From a bacterium (GTDB lineage: Bacteria; UBA3054): DNA of 6,643 bases. Below are positions 5,879 to 6,643 of this stretch, piece by piece (within the stretch, counting starts at the first letter, position 1; each line of letters starts with the position of its first letter). The position numbers and the translations under genes were made by a program. The stretch lies in the NCBI GenBank assembly GCA_017538635.1, contig JAFYIM010000497.1:1-6643 (forward strand). Reading direction: 5' to 3'. The notes below the pieces were generated by a model that saw only the letters and a program-made list of their open reading frames with translations, was not told the origin of the DNA and searched no databases.

Positions 5879-6643
5879 ATGGCATACGCATATTCCCCCG
5901 GTCTAAAAGTTTTAAAATCCACGGTGCTGCGCCGCAACAGGCGTCTTCCCATCAAGGGCCAGACTCTTGTTAAGATTGGCGACAAAGTCGGCGCCGAACA
6001 GGTCGTTCTAAAAACGGAACTCCCCGGCAAAGCCGACGTCGTGAACGTCATGAGTCTTTTGGGCTGCCAGCCCCACGAAGTGAAGCAGTTCATGGTCAAA
6101 CCGATCGGCGAGCACGTTGAAAAAGGCGAGCTCCTCGCCATGCGCGCCGCCTTCTTCGGCCTCTTCAAGACAAGGATCGAATCGCCCATGAGCGGAACGA
6201 TCGAATCAATCAGCGACGTCTCCGGCCAGGTCGTCATGCGCGGCGCTCCGGTGCCCGTGGACGTCAAGGCTTACATCGACGGCAAGGTCGTGGAAGCGGA
6301 CGAAGGCGAACACGTGACCGTGGAAGTGACGGGCTCCTTCATCCAGGGCATCTTCGGCGTGGGCGGCGAGACCTACGGCAGGATAATCGTAGCTTCTGAT
6401 GACCCCAACGGCGTCCTCGATGAGAATTCCTTTACGGAAGAGATGAAAGGCGCGGTCGTCGTGGGCGGAAGCCTCATCACCTACGAGGGATTGCAGAAAG
6501 CCATAAAATGCGGAGTGAACGCCGTGGTGGTGGGCGGCTTCGATGACGCCGACCTCAAGAAATTTTTGGGCTTCGACCTCGGCGTGGCCATCACGGGCCA
6601 CGAGGAGCTCGGGCTTACGCTCGTCCTGACGGAAGGCTTCGGC
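5879..6643 (+). CDS. unknown protein with barrel-sandwich-hybrid-like N-terminal half, MutL-operon partner; 3' end outside window
   Basis: The frame is open from the ATG at 5879 to the last base, giving 255 residues without a stop. I do not recognise a named family. The N-terminal half carries two related hammerhead-like strand sets: VKIGDKVGAEQVVLKTELPG (31-50), and GEHVEKGELLAM (77-88) followed by IESPMSGTIESI (100-111). This resembles the biotin/lipoyl barrel-sandwich fold or the N-terminal part of RnfC/NqrA. The usual modified-lysine motif (such as MKM) is missing, so it is probably not a carrier domain. The second half (about 187-255) alternates strand and helix with a Gly-rich loop, VVVGGSL (193-199), then VVVGGFDDADLKKFLG (216-231), and ends in LVLTEGFG. 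It starts 15 bases after the MutL-type stop, with no Shine-Dalgarno sequence, and is surely in the same operon. No signal peptide or membrane segment is visible. A role as structural or regulatory partner of the ATPase is inference. Confidence 0.85.
   Translation, partial: MAYAYSPGLKVLKSTVLRRNRRLPIKGQTLVKIGDKVGAEQVVLKTELPGKADVVNVMSLLGCQPHEVKQFMVKPIGEHVEKGELLAMRAAFFGLFKTRIESPMSGTIESISDVSGQVVMRGAPVPVDVKAYIDGKVVEADEGEHVTVEVTGSFIQGIFGVGGETYGRIIVASDDPNGVLDENSFTEEMKGAVVVGGSLITYEGLQKAIKCGVNAVVVGGFDDADLKKFLGFDLGVAITGHEELGLTLVLTEGFG

Noticed and set aside
6206..6601. 131-codon open frame on the minus strand
   Set aside because: It is antisense to the barrel-sandwich protein, whose frame runs unbroken to the window edge and shows regular beta/alpha patterning.

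Overview
The window holds two divergently oriented gene groups of an apparently anaerobic bacterium. The genes point to ferredoxin-linked oxidation of aromatic amino-acid skeletons, acyl-CoA chemistry, and a MutL-type ATPase otherwise known from the operons of B12-dependent carbon-skeleton mutases. Coding DNA is fairly GC-rich and the single long intergenic region is AT-rich. I cannot place the organism further; an amino-acid-fermenting or syntrophic anaerobe fits, but that is inference. No rRNA, tRNA, CRISPR array, insertion sequence or other mobile element is visible.

Left part, minus strand (3540 down to 1): a good sigma-70-type promoter (3511-3540) drives an 823-residue indolepyruvate:ferredoxin oxidoreductase in which IorA (TPP and ferredoxin domains) and IorB are fused in one chain (1012-3483). 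Ten bases further lies a phenylacetate-CoA ligase (1-1001), cut off at the window edge after 333 residues. The stop codon of the first gene overlaps the strong Shine-Dalgarno sequence of the second. Together they interconvert arylpyruvates, arylacetyl-CoA and free arylacetates, with electrons passing to or from ferredoxin.

Middle (3484-3681): a 198-base divergent control region with the minus-strand promoter, a short imperfect dyad (3567-3588) and an extended -10 element (3625-3633) facing right. The dyad contains a 14-base stretch that matches the invariant 23S rRNA segment cut by I-CeuI; this is probably coincidence but worth a check.

Right part, plus strand (3682-6643): three tightly packed genes, with gaps of 1 and 15 bases. 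They encode an unrecognised 121-residue helical protein, a 604-residue long-form GlmL/MutL actin-fold ATPase with a beta-rich C-terminal extension, and an unrecognised protein (255 residues visible, open at the window edge). The last has a barrel-sandwich-hybrid-like N-terminal half and an alpha/beta C-terminal half. No mutase subunit is present beside them. This three-gene set is the best candidate here for an undescribed system. None of its three starts has a recognisable Shine-Dalgarno sequence, unlike the ligase on the other strand.
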